The position numbers and the translations under genes are program-made. The notes below the pieces were generated by a model that made no database searches, was not told the DNA's origin, and saw nothing but the letters and a program-made list of their open reading frames with translations. A stretch of DNA of 64,000 nt, taken from assembly GCF_018228765.1 (NCBI RefSeq), contig NZ_CP073695.1:496001-560000 (forward strand). Reading direction: 5' to 3'. Within the stretch, counting starts at the first letter, position 1, and every line of letters starts with the position of its first letter. The stretch comes from Halorubrum ruber. Lineage in GTDB: Archaea > Halobacteriota > Halobacteria > Halobacteriales > Haloferacaceae. Below are positions 54,722-63,053 of the stretch, in pieces.

Positions 54722-55285
54722 TCAGGCCTCGCCGAGGTCGCGGAACATCGCGCGGTAGTCGTCGGTCGACAGCGACTCACCGAGGTCGTCGATGTCGGCG
54801 TCGAGCTCCTCTAACCGGTCGACGAGGTCGGCGTACGCGTCGTTACCCTCGCGCTGTGCGGCCGGCTTCTGCGAGCTCAACACGGCGCGCTTGCTGGCGA
54901 GCGCGGCGGCCTCTTGGACGAGGTCGTCGTACTCGCTGCGGGTCAGGAGGGTGTCGATGGCCGCGAGCAGCTTCGTGCGGCTCACCGGCTTAGTGAGGTA
55001 GAGGTCGAACCCCATGTCGATGATGTCGAAGTCGGGCTCGACCGCGGTGACCATCGCCACGCGGCAGTCGTACCCCTCCCCGCGGATGTGGTCTAAGACG
55101 TCGTCACCGCTCCCGTCGGGGAGTCGGCGGTCGAGGAGCACCACGTCGACGGCGGCGTCGACCCGGTCGATCGCGTCGGCCGCGGTCTCGGCGACGTCGA
55201 CGTCGTACCGCTCCTCTAAGAAGCCGGCGTACAGCGCCGCGATGTCTGGCTCGTCCTCCACGACGAGTATCGACGGGTCGCTCAC
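54722..55285 (-). CDS. HalX-type response regulator
   Basis: 187 residues. The receiver domain has acidic residues in VVEDEPD (10-12), phospho-acceptor Asp52 in LLDRRLPDG, Thr80 and Lys99 in LTKPVS. The C-terminal HalX domain (about residues 105-187) includes SEYDDLVQEAAALASKRAVL and LSTDDYRAMF. HalX is an archaeal output module of helical type without a known DNA-binding fold. It diverges from the KaiC-like gene. Its kinase is not here. Confidence 0.92.
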   Translation of the reverse strand: MSDPSILVVEDEPDIAALYAGFLEERYDVDVAETAADAIDRVDAAVDVVLLDRRLPDGSGDDVLDHIRGEGYDCRVAMVTAVEPDFDIIDMGFDLYLTKPVSRTKLLAAIDTLLTRSEYDDLVQEAAALASKRAVLSSQKPAAQREGNDAYADLVDRLEELDADIDDLGESLSTDDYRAMFRDLGEA

Positions 55286-55473
55286 CGCCGATCACCGCCG
55301 GGAGCGACCGGACACGCTTCACCGGGCATACACGAACGGGCGGCGTGTCGAGAGATAAAACTGTCGCCGTCCGTTCGCCCGATGTCACCGAGCGTTGCTT
55401 CTTCCGGGCCGGGGCGTCACTCCCGGCGCACTGAACCGTCTTTTATATACTCCGGCCGCCAAAGGGGAGACGA

Positions 55474-56205
55474 ATGTCAGAACTCGTCTCCACCGGGGTC
55501 GAGGGGCTCGACTCCATTCTCACCGGCGGCATCACCGAGCGGTCGACGGTCCTCGTCTCGGGGAACCCGGGCACCGGCAAGAGCATCTTCGGCATCCAGT
55601 ACCTCCATCACGGCGTCTCCGAACACGACGAGCGCGGCGTCTACGTCTCCTTCGAGGAGGACGAGGCCGACATCCGCGGCGCGGCCGAGTCCGTCGGCTT
55701 CGAGGGGTTCGACGAGATGGTCGACGACGGCGACATCGTCATCCTCGACAAACGCGAGATGCTGCGTGAGACCGACTTCTCCACCGCGGTCGACCGCCTG
55801 CTCGACACGGTCGAGGACGGCGAATTCGACCGGCTCGTCCTCGACTCGCTGTCGATGTTCCAGCTCTTCTTCGACGCCGAACAGGAGAAGCGCACGTACC
55901 TGCTGAAGTTCTCGGACATCCTCAAGGCGAACGGGCTCACCTCGCTGCTCATCAACGAGCAGGGCGCCGTCTTCCCCGACACGGAGGTCGGCTTAGAGAA
56001 CTTCCTCACGGACGGGAACATCTACTTCATCCAGACGCCGACCGACTCCGGCGTCAACCGCTACGTCTGGGTGGCGAAGATGCGGAAACAGGACATCGAC
56101 ACCGACATCTTCCCGATGGAGATCGGGCAGGGCGGGATCACCGTCCACGAGCGCGCGGGCGGCTTCTCGATGATGGGCGGCTCGGACGACCAGCCGTCCT
56201 TCTGA
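55474..56205 (+). CDS. KaiC/RAD55-family ATPase
   Basis: 243 residues, one RecA-like domain. Start STGVEGLDSILTGGITERS is the KaiC pattern, Walker A GNPGTGKS is at residues 30-37, and Walker B is in RLVLDSLSMF near 128. The C-terminus GFSMMGGSDDQPSF is short. Single-domain KaiC-like proteins in haloarchaea sit beside signalling genes, and the related FlaH/ArlH regulates the archaellum motor; this one lacks the ArlH context but lies 1.3 kb from archaellins. TATA TTTTATATAC ends about 24 bp before the ATG. Confidence 0.9.
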   Translation: MSELVSTGVEGLDSILTGGITERSTVLVSGNPGTGKSIFGIQYLHHGVSEHDERGVYVSFEEDEADIRGAAESVGFEGFDEMVDDGDIVILDKREMLRETDFSTAVDRLLDTVEDGEFDRLVLDSLSMFQLFFDAEQEKRTYLLKFSDILKANGLTSLLINEQGAVFPDTEVGLENFLTDGNIYFIQTPTDSGVNRYVWVAKMRKQDIDTDIFPMEIGQGGITVHERAGGFSMMGGSDDQPSF

Positions 56206-56232
56206 CGGGTCGGGTGCCGCCGGAAATCCCTG

Positions 56233-56571
56233 CTACTCCCGAGAGGAGAGGTCGCGCCAGACGTCGTCGAGGCGGTTCTTCACCGCGGACCGCTCCTCCA
56301 CCTCGACGGTGAGCCCGTCGCGGAAGTCGACCTCGACCCCGTCGACCTTCCGGCGGTACACCTTCACGCGTCGGTGTTCGTCCGAGAGCGGCCGGTCGTG
56401 TAGCTCGAGGAGGTCCGCCTCCTCCAACTCGTTGATCCGTCGGTAACACGTCGCGATCGGGACGTCCAACTGGTCGCTGAGGTCCTGCGCCGACTTCGCC
56501 TCGCCCGTCGCCGTCAGGATGTCCGTGTTGTATTTGTTACCGAGTACGGTGATCAGATCGTCCCCCACCAT
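56233..56571 (-). CDS. Winged-helix transcriptional regulator
   Basis: 112 residues. A winged helix-turn-helix covers residues about 3-75: DLITVLGNKYNTDILTAT, SAQDLSDQLDVPIATCYRRINEL, then wing strands RRVKVYRRKV. The C-terminal part GLTVEVEERSAVKNRLDDVW is a dimerising tail. It diverges from a small membrane protein (56756), a pairing common in haloarchaea. A minus-strand TATA box ATTATAAAC is about 30 bp before the ATG. Its location between KaiC-like and archaellin genes suggests motility or signalling control, but this is inference. Confidence 0.88.
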   Translation of the reverse strand: MVGDDLITVLGNKYNTDILTATGEAKSAQDLSDQLDVPIATCYRRINELEEADLLELHDRPLSDEHRRVKVYRRKVDGVEVDFRDGLTVEVEERSAVKNRLDDVWRDLSSRE

Positions 56572-56755
56572 TCACGTTATCGAGATTGATTTTCGGGTTT
56601 ATAATGGTACCGGTGATTGTTCCGTTCGACGAACGTCCCGATTCGGCGTGCGGGACGGGACCGCGACCGCTTCGCCGGTCTGAACCTCCAAACCGTGTTA
56701 TCGCCGCTGATACCCGCCACCGTGGGTTTATTATCCGCGTTCGAGCAGGACGGGT

Positions 56756-57094
56756 ATGGAGCTTATCGAGGGGTTGTACCTGATGACGACCACCGTGTTG
56801 GCCGGCGCGAGCGCGACGCTCGTCGCGTTCGCCGTCGCCGCGTATCGGTCGTCCGGTCGCACGGCGATGGCGTACCTCGCGGTCGGCTTCGGCCTCGTCG
56901 TTGTCGCGGCCGTCGGAACGCCCGCGGCCGCCTTCCGAACCGGATTCGGCAACGCGGAGGCGCTGCTCTTGGTCAACACCGGGCTGCTGGCGGCCTCGAT
57001 GGCGCTCGTCGCCGGGAGCCTCGCCGTCTACGAGCCGGGAACCCAGGAGTTCGTCATCCCCGAATCGGAGCTGTCGCGCCTGCGCGATCGGTAG
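56756..57094 (+). CDS. Three-span membrane protein (DUF7521-like)
   Basis: 112 residues with three membrane helices (around TTVLAGASATLVAFAVAAY, MAYLAVGFGLVVVAAVGTPA and ALLLVNTGLLAASMALVAGS) and a charged C-terminal tail. Proteins of this shape stand next to winged-helix regulators in haloarchaea, which fits its divergent neighbour. The TATA box TTTATTA lies about 28 bp upstream of the ATG. No function known. Confidence 0.72.
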   Translation: MELIEGLYLMTTTVLAGASATLVAFAVAAYRSSGRTAMAYLAVGFGLVVVAAVGTPAAAFRTGFGNAEALLLVNTGLLAASMALVAGSLAVYEPGTQEFVIPESELSRLRDR

Positions 57095-57301
57095 AAGAAG
57101 AAGCTGGGAAGAGCCGACTACGCGCGCTTTCACTCCACGGCCGCGGGTGGCGATTGCGTTCGAGCCGTCTCGTCGATCTCGATCGTCGGTTCGAATTCGT
57201 CGTATCGACGCCGGTCGATCTGTTTCGTTTCCGTCCGTCGTTCCGCCGATGAGCGTCGGCGACGCACGCGGATCCCCCAGATCCAACGCTGAGAACACTC
57301 C

Positions 57302-57357
57302 GCGGTTTTCGTTAATTAGTTCTGTAATTATCCACCCAAAACAAATACGAAAACCGC
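57302..57357. promoter_or_regulatory. Inverted repeat in the archaellin upstream region
   Basis: GCGGTTTTCGT (57302-57312) is matched by ACGAAAACCGC (57347-57357), a perfect 11-bp inverted repeat. Inside lies a second dyad, TAATTA...TAATTA (57313-57318 and 57325-57330). It stands in the AT-rich 377-bp gap before the archaellins, about 45 bp upstream of the probable TATA box CTTAAGTA (57401-57408). It could be an operator for archaellin control, or a terminator-like relic. The remaining gap shows no gene. Confidence 0.5.
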
Positions 57358-57471
57358 ACGACGTGAGTCGTTTATCAACTCGGATAACCGGGAACGTGAT
57401 CTTAAGTAGGAATTCCCCATCGTCATCGATAACGCCCGCCGGGCAGGCCGGGGGCCGACGCAACACAACCA

Positions 57472-58065
57472 ATGTTCGAAGCAATCACGGACGAGGAACA
57501 ACGCGGTCAAGTGGGGATCGGGACCCTCATCGTGTTCATCGCGATGGTGCTGGTGGCGGCGATCGCCGCCGGCGTCCTGATCAACACGGCCGGATTCCTC
57601 CAGACGCAGGCGGAAGCAACGGGTCAAGAGAGTACGAGCCAGGTCGCGGACCGGCTCCAAGTCGTGAGTCAGTCAGGGACGTTCAACCAGAGTAATGAAT
57701 ACATTACTCAGTTGGACTTTGTTGTCGCTCAATCACCGGGTTCCGAGAATATTGACCTTAATCAAACGTCAATGGAACTAATCGGTGCTGATGGACAAGA
57801 ATCGTTCAAGATCGAAGATGAGAGTAACGCAACAATTGACATCTTCACCAACGACGACCTGGACAACGTACTCACGGATAACAGCGAACGTGCTGAGATC
57901 AACGTCCAGCTTCAAAATCCCAACTCGAGCGGAGACAGTTGGCTTGGATACAATCTGGAAGAGGGTGATACGCTGACTGTTACGTTCACTACTGCAAGCG
58001 GTGCGTCGACCACCGCAGAGATTCGTGTTCCGAGTACTGTCGTCGAAGACTCTGTGAGGCTGTAA
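57472..58065 (+). CDS. arlA1: Archaellin (major archaellum filament protein), first copy
   Basis: 197 residues. The N-terminus is a class III signal peptide: [12 protein letters not shown], cut by the prepilin peptidase before [18 protein letters not shown], which becomes the filament core helix. The variable outer domain has four N-glycosylation sequons (NQS, NQT, NAT, NSS) and ends DSVRL. The first part is almost identical at DNA level to the next gene, while the outer part is different and more AT-rich. Transcription probably starts near 57430, giving a leader of about 40 nt without a clear ribosome binding site. Confidence 0.96.
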   Translation: MFEAITDEEQRGQVGIGTLIVFIAMVLVAAIAAGVLINTAGFLQTQAEATGQESTSQVADRLQVVSQSGTFNQSNEYITQLDFVVAQSPGSENIDLNQTSMELIGADGQESFKIEDESNATIDIFTNDDLDNVLTDNSERAEINVQLQNPNSSGDSWLGYNLEEGDTLTVTFTTASGASTTAEIRVPSTVVEDSVRL

Positions 58066-58067
58066 CT

Positions 58068-58709
58068 ATGTTCGAGTTCATCAACAATAGTGAGGAACGC
58101 GGCCAAGTAGGGATCGGGACCCTCATCGTGTTCATCGCGATGGTGCTGGTGGCGGCGATCGCTGCTGGCGTCCTTATCAACACGGCCGGCTTCCTACAAT
58201 CACAGGCGGAAGCAACGGGACAGGAAAGTACTGACCTTGTCTCGGAACGTATCGATGTGACCAGTTCTGTGGGTATCGTCACAGATAACGCAGATAATGG
58301 TAGTCTAGCAGAGATCCGGATCGGTGTCGCAGGATCGCCTGGAGCCGACGAAATCGATCTGAGTGAAACGACAATTCAGGCTGTCGGTCCAGACGGACAA
58401 GCCAATCTGGTATTTGCCAACGCTAGTACTATTGGTACAGTGGATTCCAGCGCCACAGAAATTAGCGCCGGAGAGTTCGGTGTTCGTAACAGTTCCGGAG
58501 TGTTCGTCGATGATCCAGTGATCAGCGATGACGATAAATTCACTATCGTGCTCAATCCGGAGATTGAACCATTCGGCACTACTGAAGACCCATTCGGCGA
58601 AAGCGAGCAGTCGTCGATCGATATCGTGTCGCCCTCGTCTGCGACGACATCGGTCGAGCTCCGCGCCCCGGACCTCTTCAGCAATGACAACGAAGCGGTC
58701 CGGCTCTAG
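58068..58709 (+). CDS. arlA2: Archaellin, second copy
   Basis: 213 residues, starting 2 bp after the first archaellin stops. The signal peptide [12 protein letters not shown] precedes [18 protein letters not shown]. Three sequons (NGS, NAS, NSS) are in the outer domain, which ends [12 protein letters not shown]. Paired archaellins build composite filaments in several haloarchaea. The rest of the archaellum machinery is not in the window. The gene ends are AT-richer than the neighbours, like the first copy. Confidence 0.96.
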   Translation: MFEFINNSEERGQVGIGTLIVFIAMVLVAAIAAGVLINTAGFLQSQAEATGQESTDLVSERIDVTSSVGIVTDNADNGSLAEIRIGVAGSPGADEIDLSETTIQAVGPDGQANLVFANASTIGTVDSSATEISAGEFGVRNSSGVFVDDPVISDDDKFTIVLNPEIEPFGTTEDPFGESEQSSIDIVSPSSATTSVELRAPDLFSNDNEAVRL

Positions 58710-58793
58710 CGAGCCTCGAACAGCGCGGTAACCACAACGTCGGCGGCTCGGCCGCCCGCAACACCTATTTTTCGGCGTGCGCTACCACGACCC

Positions 58794-59537
58794 ATGAGTG
58801 ACGACGACGCCGTCCCGGCCGACCCAGAGGAGCTCGACTTCACCGACGACGAGAACGTCGTCGAGATCGGGGAGGGCCGCTACGTCGTCGGGACCAACGG
58901 CCGCCCCAACGTCGGTCGCTCGCGGGGACAGCGCCGCGCGCCGCCTGACGACGACTCCGGCTTTACCGCCGCGGACCCGGCGAGTCCCGACGAGCGGCGG
59001 CCCGCCGGCGACGACCCCCGCTCGAGCGCGTCCGGGCCCGGCGTCGGCGAGCGCGGGCAGCAAGGTGGCGGGCGGGCCGGCGGCGGCCAGCAGGCCGGGG
59101 GCCAACCGGCCGGCGGCGGCCAACCGCCGCCGAACGCGCAGGGACAGCGCCAGAATCGGTCCGCAGCGGCGGGCGGCAACGCGGTCGACCGCCAGTCGGT
59201 GAGTCGGTGGCTGGCGAACTCCTTCGACGGCGACGGGTTCGATTACGGGATCGACGCGACGCTCCACGCCAACGGCGACACCACCCGCCAGCGGATGGTG
59301 TCGAACGACGTGACGGCGACGTTCGATACGCTGATCTCGTGGTTCGCGTCGAACGCCGGCCCGAGCTCGCCGACGCCGGAGGCGATCGGGCTGCTGCTCG
59401 CGGCCTCCGAGACGACCGTCGACCTGCCGCCGGTGATGATAAAGCGCTTCGCGGCAAGTCAGGGGCTCTCCGCGAGCGACAGCATCGGCGACCTAGTTCG
59501 GGCGGCCGAGGAAGAGGGCGGGTTCAGGATCGAGTGA
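58794..59537 (+). CDS. Conserved haloarchaeal protein of the archaellum/chemotaxis locus
   Basis: 247 residues. An N-terminal segment FTDDENVVEIGEGRYVVGTNG (residues 15-36) may be a short binding motif. A long disordered Gly/Gln/Pro-rich linker (about 40-125) follows, then a helical C-terminal domain SVSRWLANSFDGDGFDYGID to GDLVRAAEEEGGFRIE. I do not recognise a named family with certainty; proteins with this layout occur in haloarchaeal che/arl clusters (DUF7500 from memory). An adaptor role is speculation. Confidence 0.7.
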   Translation: MSDDDAVPADPEELDFTDDENVVEIGEGRYVVGTNGRPNVGRSRGQRRAPPDDDSGFTAADPASPDERRPAGDDPRSSASGPGVGERGQQGGGRAGGGQQAGGQPAGGGQPPPNAQGQRQNRSAAAGGNAVDRQSVSRWLANSFDGDGFDYGIDATLHANGDTTRQRMVSNDVTATFDTLISWFASNAGPSSPTPEAIGLLLAASETTVDLPPVMIKRFAASQGLSASDSIGDLVRAAEEEGGFRIE

Positions 59538-59562
59538 TACGGGGGAGAGAGCGACGTGCCCG

Positions 59563-60018
59563 CTACCCCAACAGCACGAACAGCGCGATTCCGATCAGCG
59601 CGAACACCGCGTAGATCCCCGCCATCACCTCGCGCTTGAGCGGGCTGCCGAGCGGCTCGGCGGTAAGCCGGCGGATCGGCGGCAGGATCGCGATCCCGGC
59701 GAGAATGAGCGGCCACGACTCGGCCGCCGGAACGCGGGTCAAGGCGATCACGACCGTCCCGTAGCCGAGGACGTACGACCCCCGTCGCCACAACTGCTCC
59801 CGGTCGGAGAGCTCCTCCATGGACGGGAACACGTCATTCCCGCCCGAGCCGCTGTCGTCGGATCCGCCTCCGCCGCCACTCCCCGCGACCTGCTCCGCCT
59901 GCCGCTGGACGTACTCGTCCAACTCCTCGGCCGCGTCCTCCGTCTGCGGGGCGCCGCACTGCGCGCAGTACCGCGCGTCGTCGTCGACCGGAGCGTCACA
60001 GCGGGGACACGATGGCAT
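59563..60018 (-). CDS. Zinc-ribbon membrane protein
   Basis: 151 residues. An N-terminal zinc ribbon CPRCDAPVDD...YCAQCG (residues 4-22) is followed by a disordered Gly/Ser/Asp linker, then two or three membrane helices (around YVLGYGTVVIALT, WPLILAGIAILPPI and AGIYAVFALIGIALFVLLG). Such double zinc-ribbon/membrane proteins are frequent in haloarchaea. It converges on the DUF-type gene before it. Confidence 0.82.
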   Translation of the reverse strand: MPSCPRCDAPVDDDARYCAQCGAPQTEDAAEELDEYVQRQAEQVAGSGGGGGSDDSGSGGNDVFPSMEELSDREQLWRRGSYVLGYGTVVIALTRVPAAESWPLILAGIAILPPIRRLTAEPLGSPLKREVMAGIYAVFALIGIALFVLLG

Positions 60019-60226
60019 CTTGGCGTGGATCGGGCGCCGACCGGGCTTAATTCTTCGGACCGAGGACTCCGCTCACGTCTTGCGATTCCCGCGTTTTCTT
60101 CCCTCTCTTCCTGCTCTCGTTACACGCCCTGATAATCGGGTGGGTACGCTTTAGTCGGTGACCCGCCGAGTCGTCGCCAACCAAGCGCGGGCCGTCGTTC
60201 GGCCCGCACTCGTTGACCACGCCCTC

Positions 60227-62587
60227 ATGACGATGGACCACGACGACGCGACCGAGACGCGCCCGACGGACTCGCCGGCGACCGACAGCGACGGAGCGGT
60301 CGACTCCGAATCTGACAGGCGGGTCCGACCCGAGGAGATCGGTCCGTCGGTGTTTCAGGCGAGCGTGATCGCCCTCGTCGTCCTCGTCGCGCTCGCTGGC
60401 GTCGCCGCGACCGCTCCGGCCGCGGCGGGCCTCTCGTCCGGCCCGTCCGCGCCGTCCGCTGACGCGGGAGCGACGGCGCCGGCCGCGATCGAGACCGCCG
60501 GGCCGACCCGTCCGGCGGACCGCCCGGAGATCGAGGGTGGATTCTCGCGCTCGACGTACACCGGCGTCGCGGGGGATCCGGTCAGGATCAGATACACCGC
60601 CGACAACCCGGACGGAGAAGCGTACCTGCTGATCGGCGGGAACCGGCTCAGCGACACGGGACAGACGGTCGGCTTCGTCGACGTCGTCAAAATCACTGAC
60701 ACGAGTGAAACCACGATCAACACGCGGACGCTCGGCACCGACGCGAGCAACGTCAAGAGCTGCGGTCTCGAAGACACGACGTGTGACCTAGAGTTCGTCG
60801 ACGAGAGCGGCGACACGGTCGCCGAGAACCTCAGCGCGCTTTCGAGCGCGACCGGCGCAGGGGGGCTCGCCCGGCCCCTGGTCCCGCAGCGGTACCGGCT
60901 CGCGATCACCAACGGGACGTTCGTCGTGGACGACTCGGGCGTGGTAACGCCGACCGAGAGCGCGGACCAAGCGGACCTCGTGTTGGAGAAGCCGGAGTTC
61001 CGCCACGACGTCGAGGTGTTCACCAGCATCGATCCGGACTACCTCGACGAGGACGCGGAGACCGAGTCGCTCAACGCGCTCCGAGACAACGGGCTCGAAC
61101 GGACCGAGGTGACGAAGGGCAACCGGGTCGTCCTCGGGTTCGAGGCGACGGGCATCTGGGGGGCGCTGTCGCACTTCGCGGCGGAACGCGACGCGGGTCC
61201 AATCGAGGCGGGCGAACCGATCGACCACCGGGTGCTAGTCGACCTCTTGGAGGCCAATGAGGGTGTTTCGCTCCGGGTCAGAGAGACGAACCCGGACATG
61301 AATGAACCACCGGCAAAGCTCGACCTGTCGCGGGCTGACTCGGACGATGTCTCACTCATCGTGGCGGACGCGACGGAACTAGAGACTCCCGATGCTCCCG
61401 GCCGATTCTATCTCGTATTAGACACGGGCGAGGCGGCAGGCGCCGAGCCGGGCGACGAGTTCGCTGTCGAGTTCGCGCTGGAGGGGACCGAAGGGGAGCG
61501 GTACGCGTTCGCGGACGGTGCGGAGCCGCCGGCGGCGTTCAACGCCACTTCGGCGACCGACGACGACGTCTCCCAGCAGTTCCCGTACTGGGAGGCGGCG
61601 GACGGCACGGTTCGCGCCGAGGCGACGTTCAGCGTACGGGAGCGGTTCCTCGGGTACGACCACGTCACCGAGGACGGCGAGCTCCTCGTCGAGGCCGACG
61701 AGGGTCGGGTCACGGGAACGACCTCGCTGCTCCCGGTGCGCGAGATGTCCGCGACGTTCGTCAACGACGCTGGCGACGCCCCGTTCCGCACGGAGTCGCC
61801 GCTCGAGATCTCTGACGGGAACTTCACGGTCGACGTCGACCTCGACGAGATCGATCCCGGGACGCGGCTGAACTACGAGCTGTACGAGGGGTCGACCCTC
61901 CGCGACAGCCGGACGGTCGTCGTCGTCAGCGACGCCGACAACCCCGACGAGCTGGTGATCGACGACGCCCCCGACAACGTCACCGTCCGCGAGGGCGGGA
62001 ACCTCTCCGCGCTCCGGGCCACCGCGCGCAACGCGGGCGGCCTCACGGGCGAGGGAGAGCTCACACTCACCGTCGACAACGGCAGCGAGACGGGGTCGTG
62101 GGGCGTTCGGCTCGCCCCTGACGAGTCCCGAACGTACGGGTTTGGCTCGGTGACCCCCGACCTCGACCCGGGGACCTACCCGTTCACCCTCCGGCTCGAC
62201 GGCGACACTCACGGCGGGACGCTGATCGTCGAGAAGGACCCGGCGACGACGACGATCGAAGACGACGGGAACGGTTCCGACGCGAGCGCCCGGAACGGGA
62301 CTGACGCGAGCGCCCGGAACGGGACCGATACCGGCGACGGCGACCCGACCGACACCAACGAGTCGGCCGACGGCAACGAGACCGACGGCAACGAGACGGA
62401 CGGTTCGGCCGACAACGAGACCGACAGCACCGATAACGGAACCGACGCCGACGGACCGACGAACGACGCGCCTTCGGACGAACAGACCGGGGGTCCCGGC
62501 CTGCTTCCGCTCCCGTTCGGGACCCGCGAGGCGCTCGGCGGCACGGTCCTCGTCGGCGCGGTCCACCTCCTCGGTCACTGGGTGTAG
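60227..62587 (+). CDS. Large secreted surface protein, S-layer glycoprotein-like
   Basis: 786 residues. A hydrophobic segment at about 43-63 (VFQASVIALVVLVALAGVAA) is the signal. The ectodomain has immunoglobulin-like strands GDPVRIRYTADNPDGEAYLLIGG and YDHVTEDGELLVEADEGRVTG, a pattern I associate with BGTF/DUF7827 domains of haloarchaeal surface proteins. Near the C-terminus is a Thr/Asp/Asn-rich region with repeated NGT/NET sequons (about 680-750), probably glycosylated, then a hydrophobic end LGGTVLVGAVHLLGHWV. No PGF-CTERM is seen. Start uncertain: ATG 60227, ATG 60233 or GTG 60158. Its site between archaellin and chemotaxis genes is unusual. Confidence 0.75.
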   Translation: MTMDHDDATETRPTDSPATDSDGAVDSESDRRVRPEEIGPSVFQASVIALVVLVALAGVAATAPAAAGLSSGPSAPSADAGATAPAAIETAGPTRPADRPEIEGGFSRSTYTGVAGDPVRIRYTADNPDGEAYLLIGGNRLSDTGQTVGFVDVVKITDTSETTINTRTLGTDASNVKSCGLEDTTCDLEFVDESGDTVAENLSALSSATGAGGLARPLVPQRYRLAITNGTFVVDDSGVVTPTESADQADLVLEKPEFRHDVEVFTSIDPDYLDEDAETESLNALRDNGLERTEVTKGNRVVLGFEATGIWGALSHFAAERDAGPIEAGEPIDHRVLVDLLEANEGVSLRVRETNPDMNEPPAKLDLSRADSDDVSLIVADATELETPDAPGRFYLVLDTGEAAGAEPGDEFAVEFALEGTEGERYAFADGAEPPAAFNATSATDDDVSQQFPYWEAADGTVRAEATFSVRERFLGYDHVTEDGELLVEADEGRVTGTTSLLPVREMSATFVNDAGDAPFRTESPLEISDGNFTVDVDLDEIDPGTRLNYELYEGSTLRDSRTVVVVSDADNPDELVIDDAPDNVTVREGGNLSALRATARNAGGLTGEGELTLTVDNGSETGSWGVRLAPDESRTYGFGSVTPDLDPGTYPFTLRLDGDTHGGTLIVEKDPATTTIEDDGNGSDASARNGTDASARNGTDTGDGDPTDTNESADGNETDGNETDGSADNETDSTDNGTDADGPTNDAPSDEQTGGPGLLPLPFGTREALGGTVLVGAVHLLGHWV

Positions 62588-62696
62588 CGGCCGTTCGCTC
62601 AGGCATCGACTGCGGCCGCGCCGCTCTGGTCCGTTCTCATCGCTGAGAACCGCGGGGGAGCGATTAAGTGATCGCTGCGCCCGGTTTCAGACAACA

Positions 62697-63053
62697 ATGG
62701 CTACGCGGGTACTCATCGCCGACGACTCGGAGTTCATGCGGAACCTCCTCCGGGAGATCCTCGAAGGCGAGTTCGAGATCGTCGGGGAGGCGGAGAACGG
62801 CGTGGAGGCGGTGAACATGTACGAGGAACACGGCCCGGACCTCGTGATGATGGACATCGTGATGCCGATCCGCGACGGGATCGAGGCGACCACGGAGATC
62901 TTAGAAGAGAACCCGGACGCGACGGTGATCATGTGTACCAGCGTCGGGCAGGAGGAGAAGATGAAGGCGGCGATCAAGGCCGGCGCGGAGGGGTACATCA
63001 CGAAGCCGTTCCAGAAGCCGAACGTGCTCGACGCCATCGGCTCGGCGGTATAA
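62697..63053 (+). CDS. cheY: Chemotaxis response regulator CheY
   Basis: 118 residues, a lone receiver domain. Acidic pocket Asp9/Asp10 (IADDSEFMR), phospho-acceptor Asp53 (VMMDIVMP), Thr81 (MCTSVGQ) and Lys103 (ITKPFQKP). The start MATRVLIADDSEFMRNLLRE is typical of haloarchaeal CheY. It couples CheA to the archaellum motor through CheF-type adaptors. cheC begins at its stop codon, so they are co-transcribed. Confidence 0.97.
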   Translation: MATRVLIADDSEFMRNLLREILEGEFEIVGEAENGVEAVNMYEEHGPDLVMMDIVMPIRDGIEATTEILEENPDATVIMCTSVGQEEKMKAAIKAGAEGYITKPFQKPNVLDAIGSAV

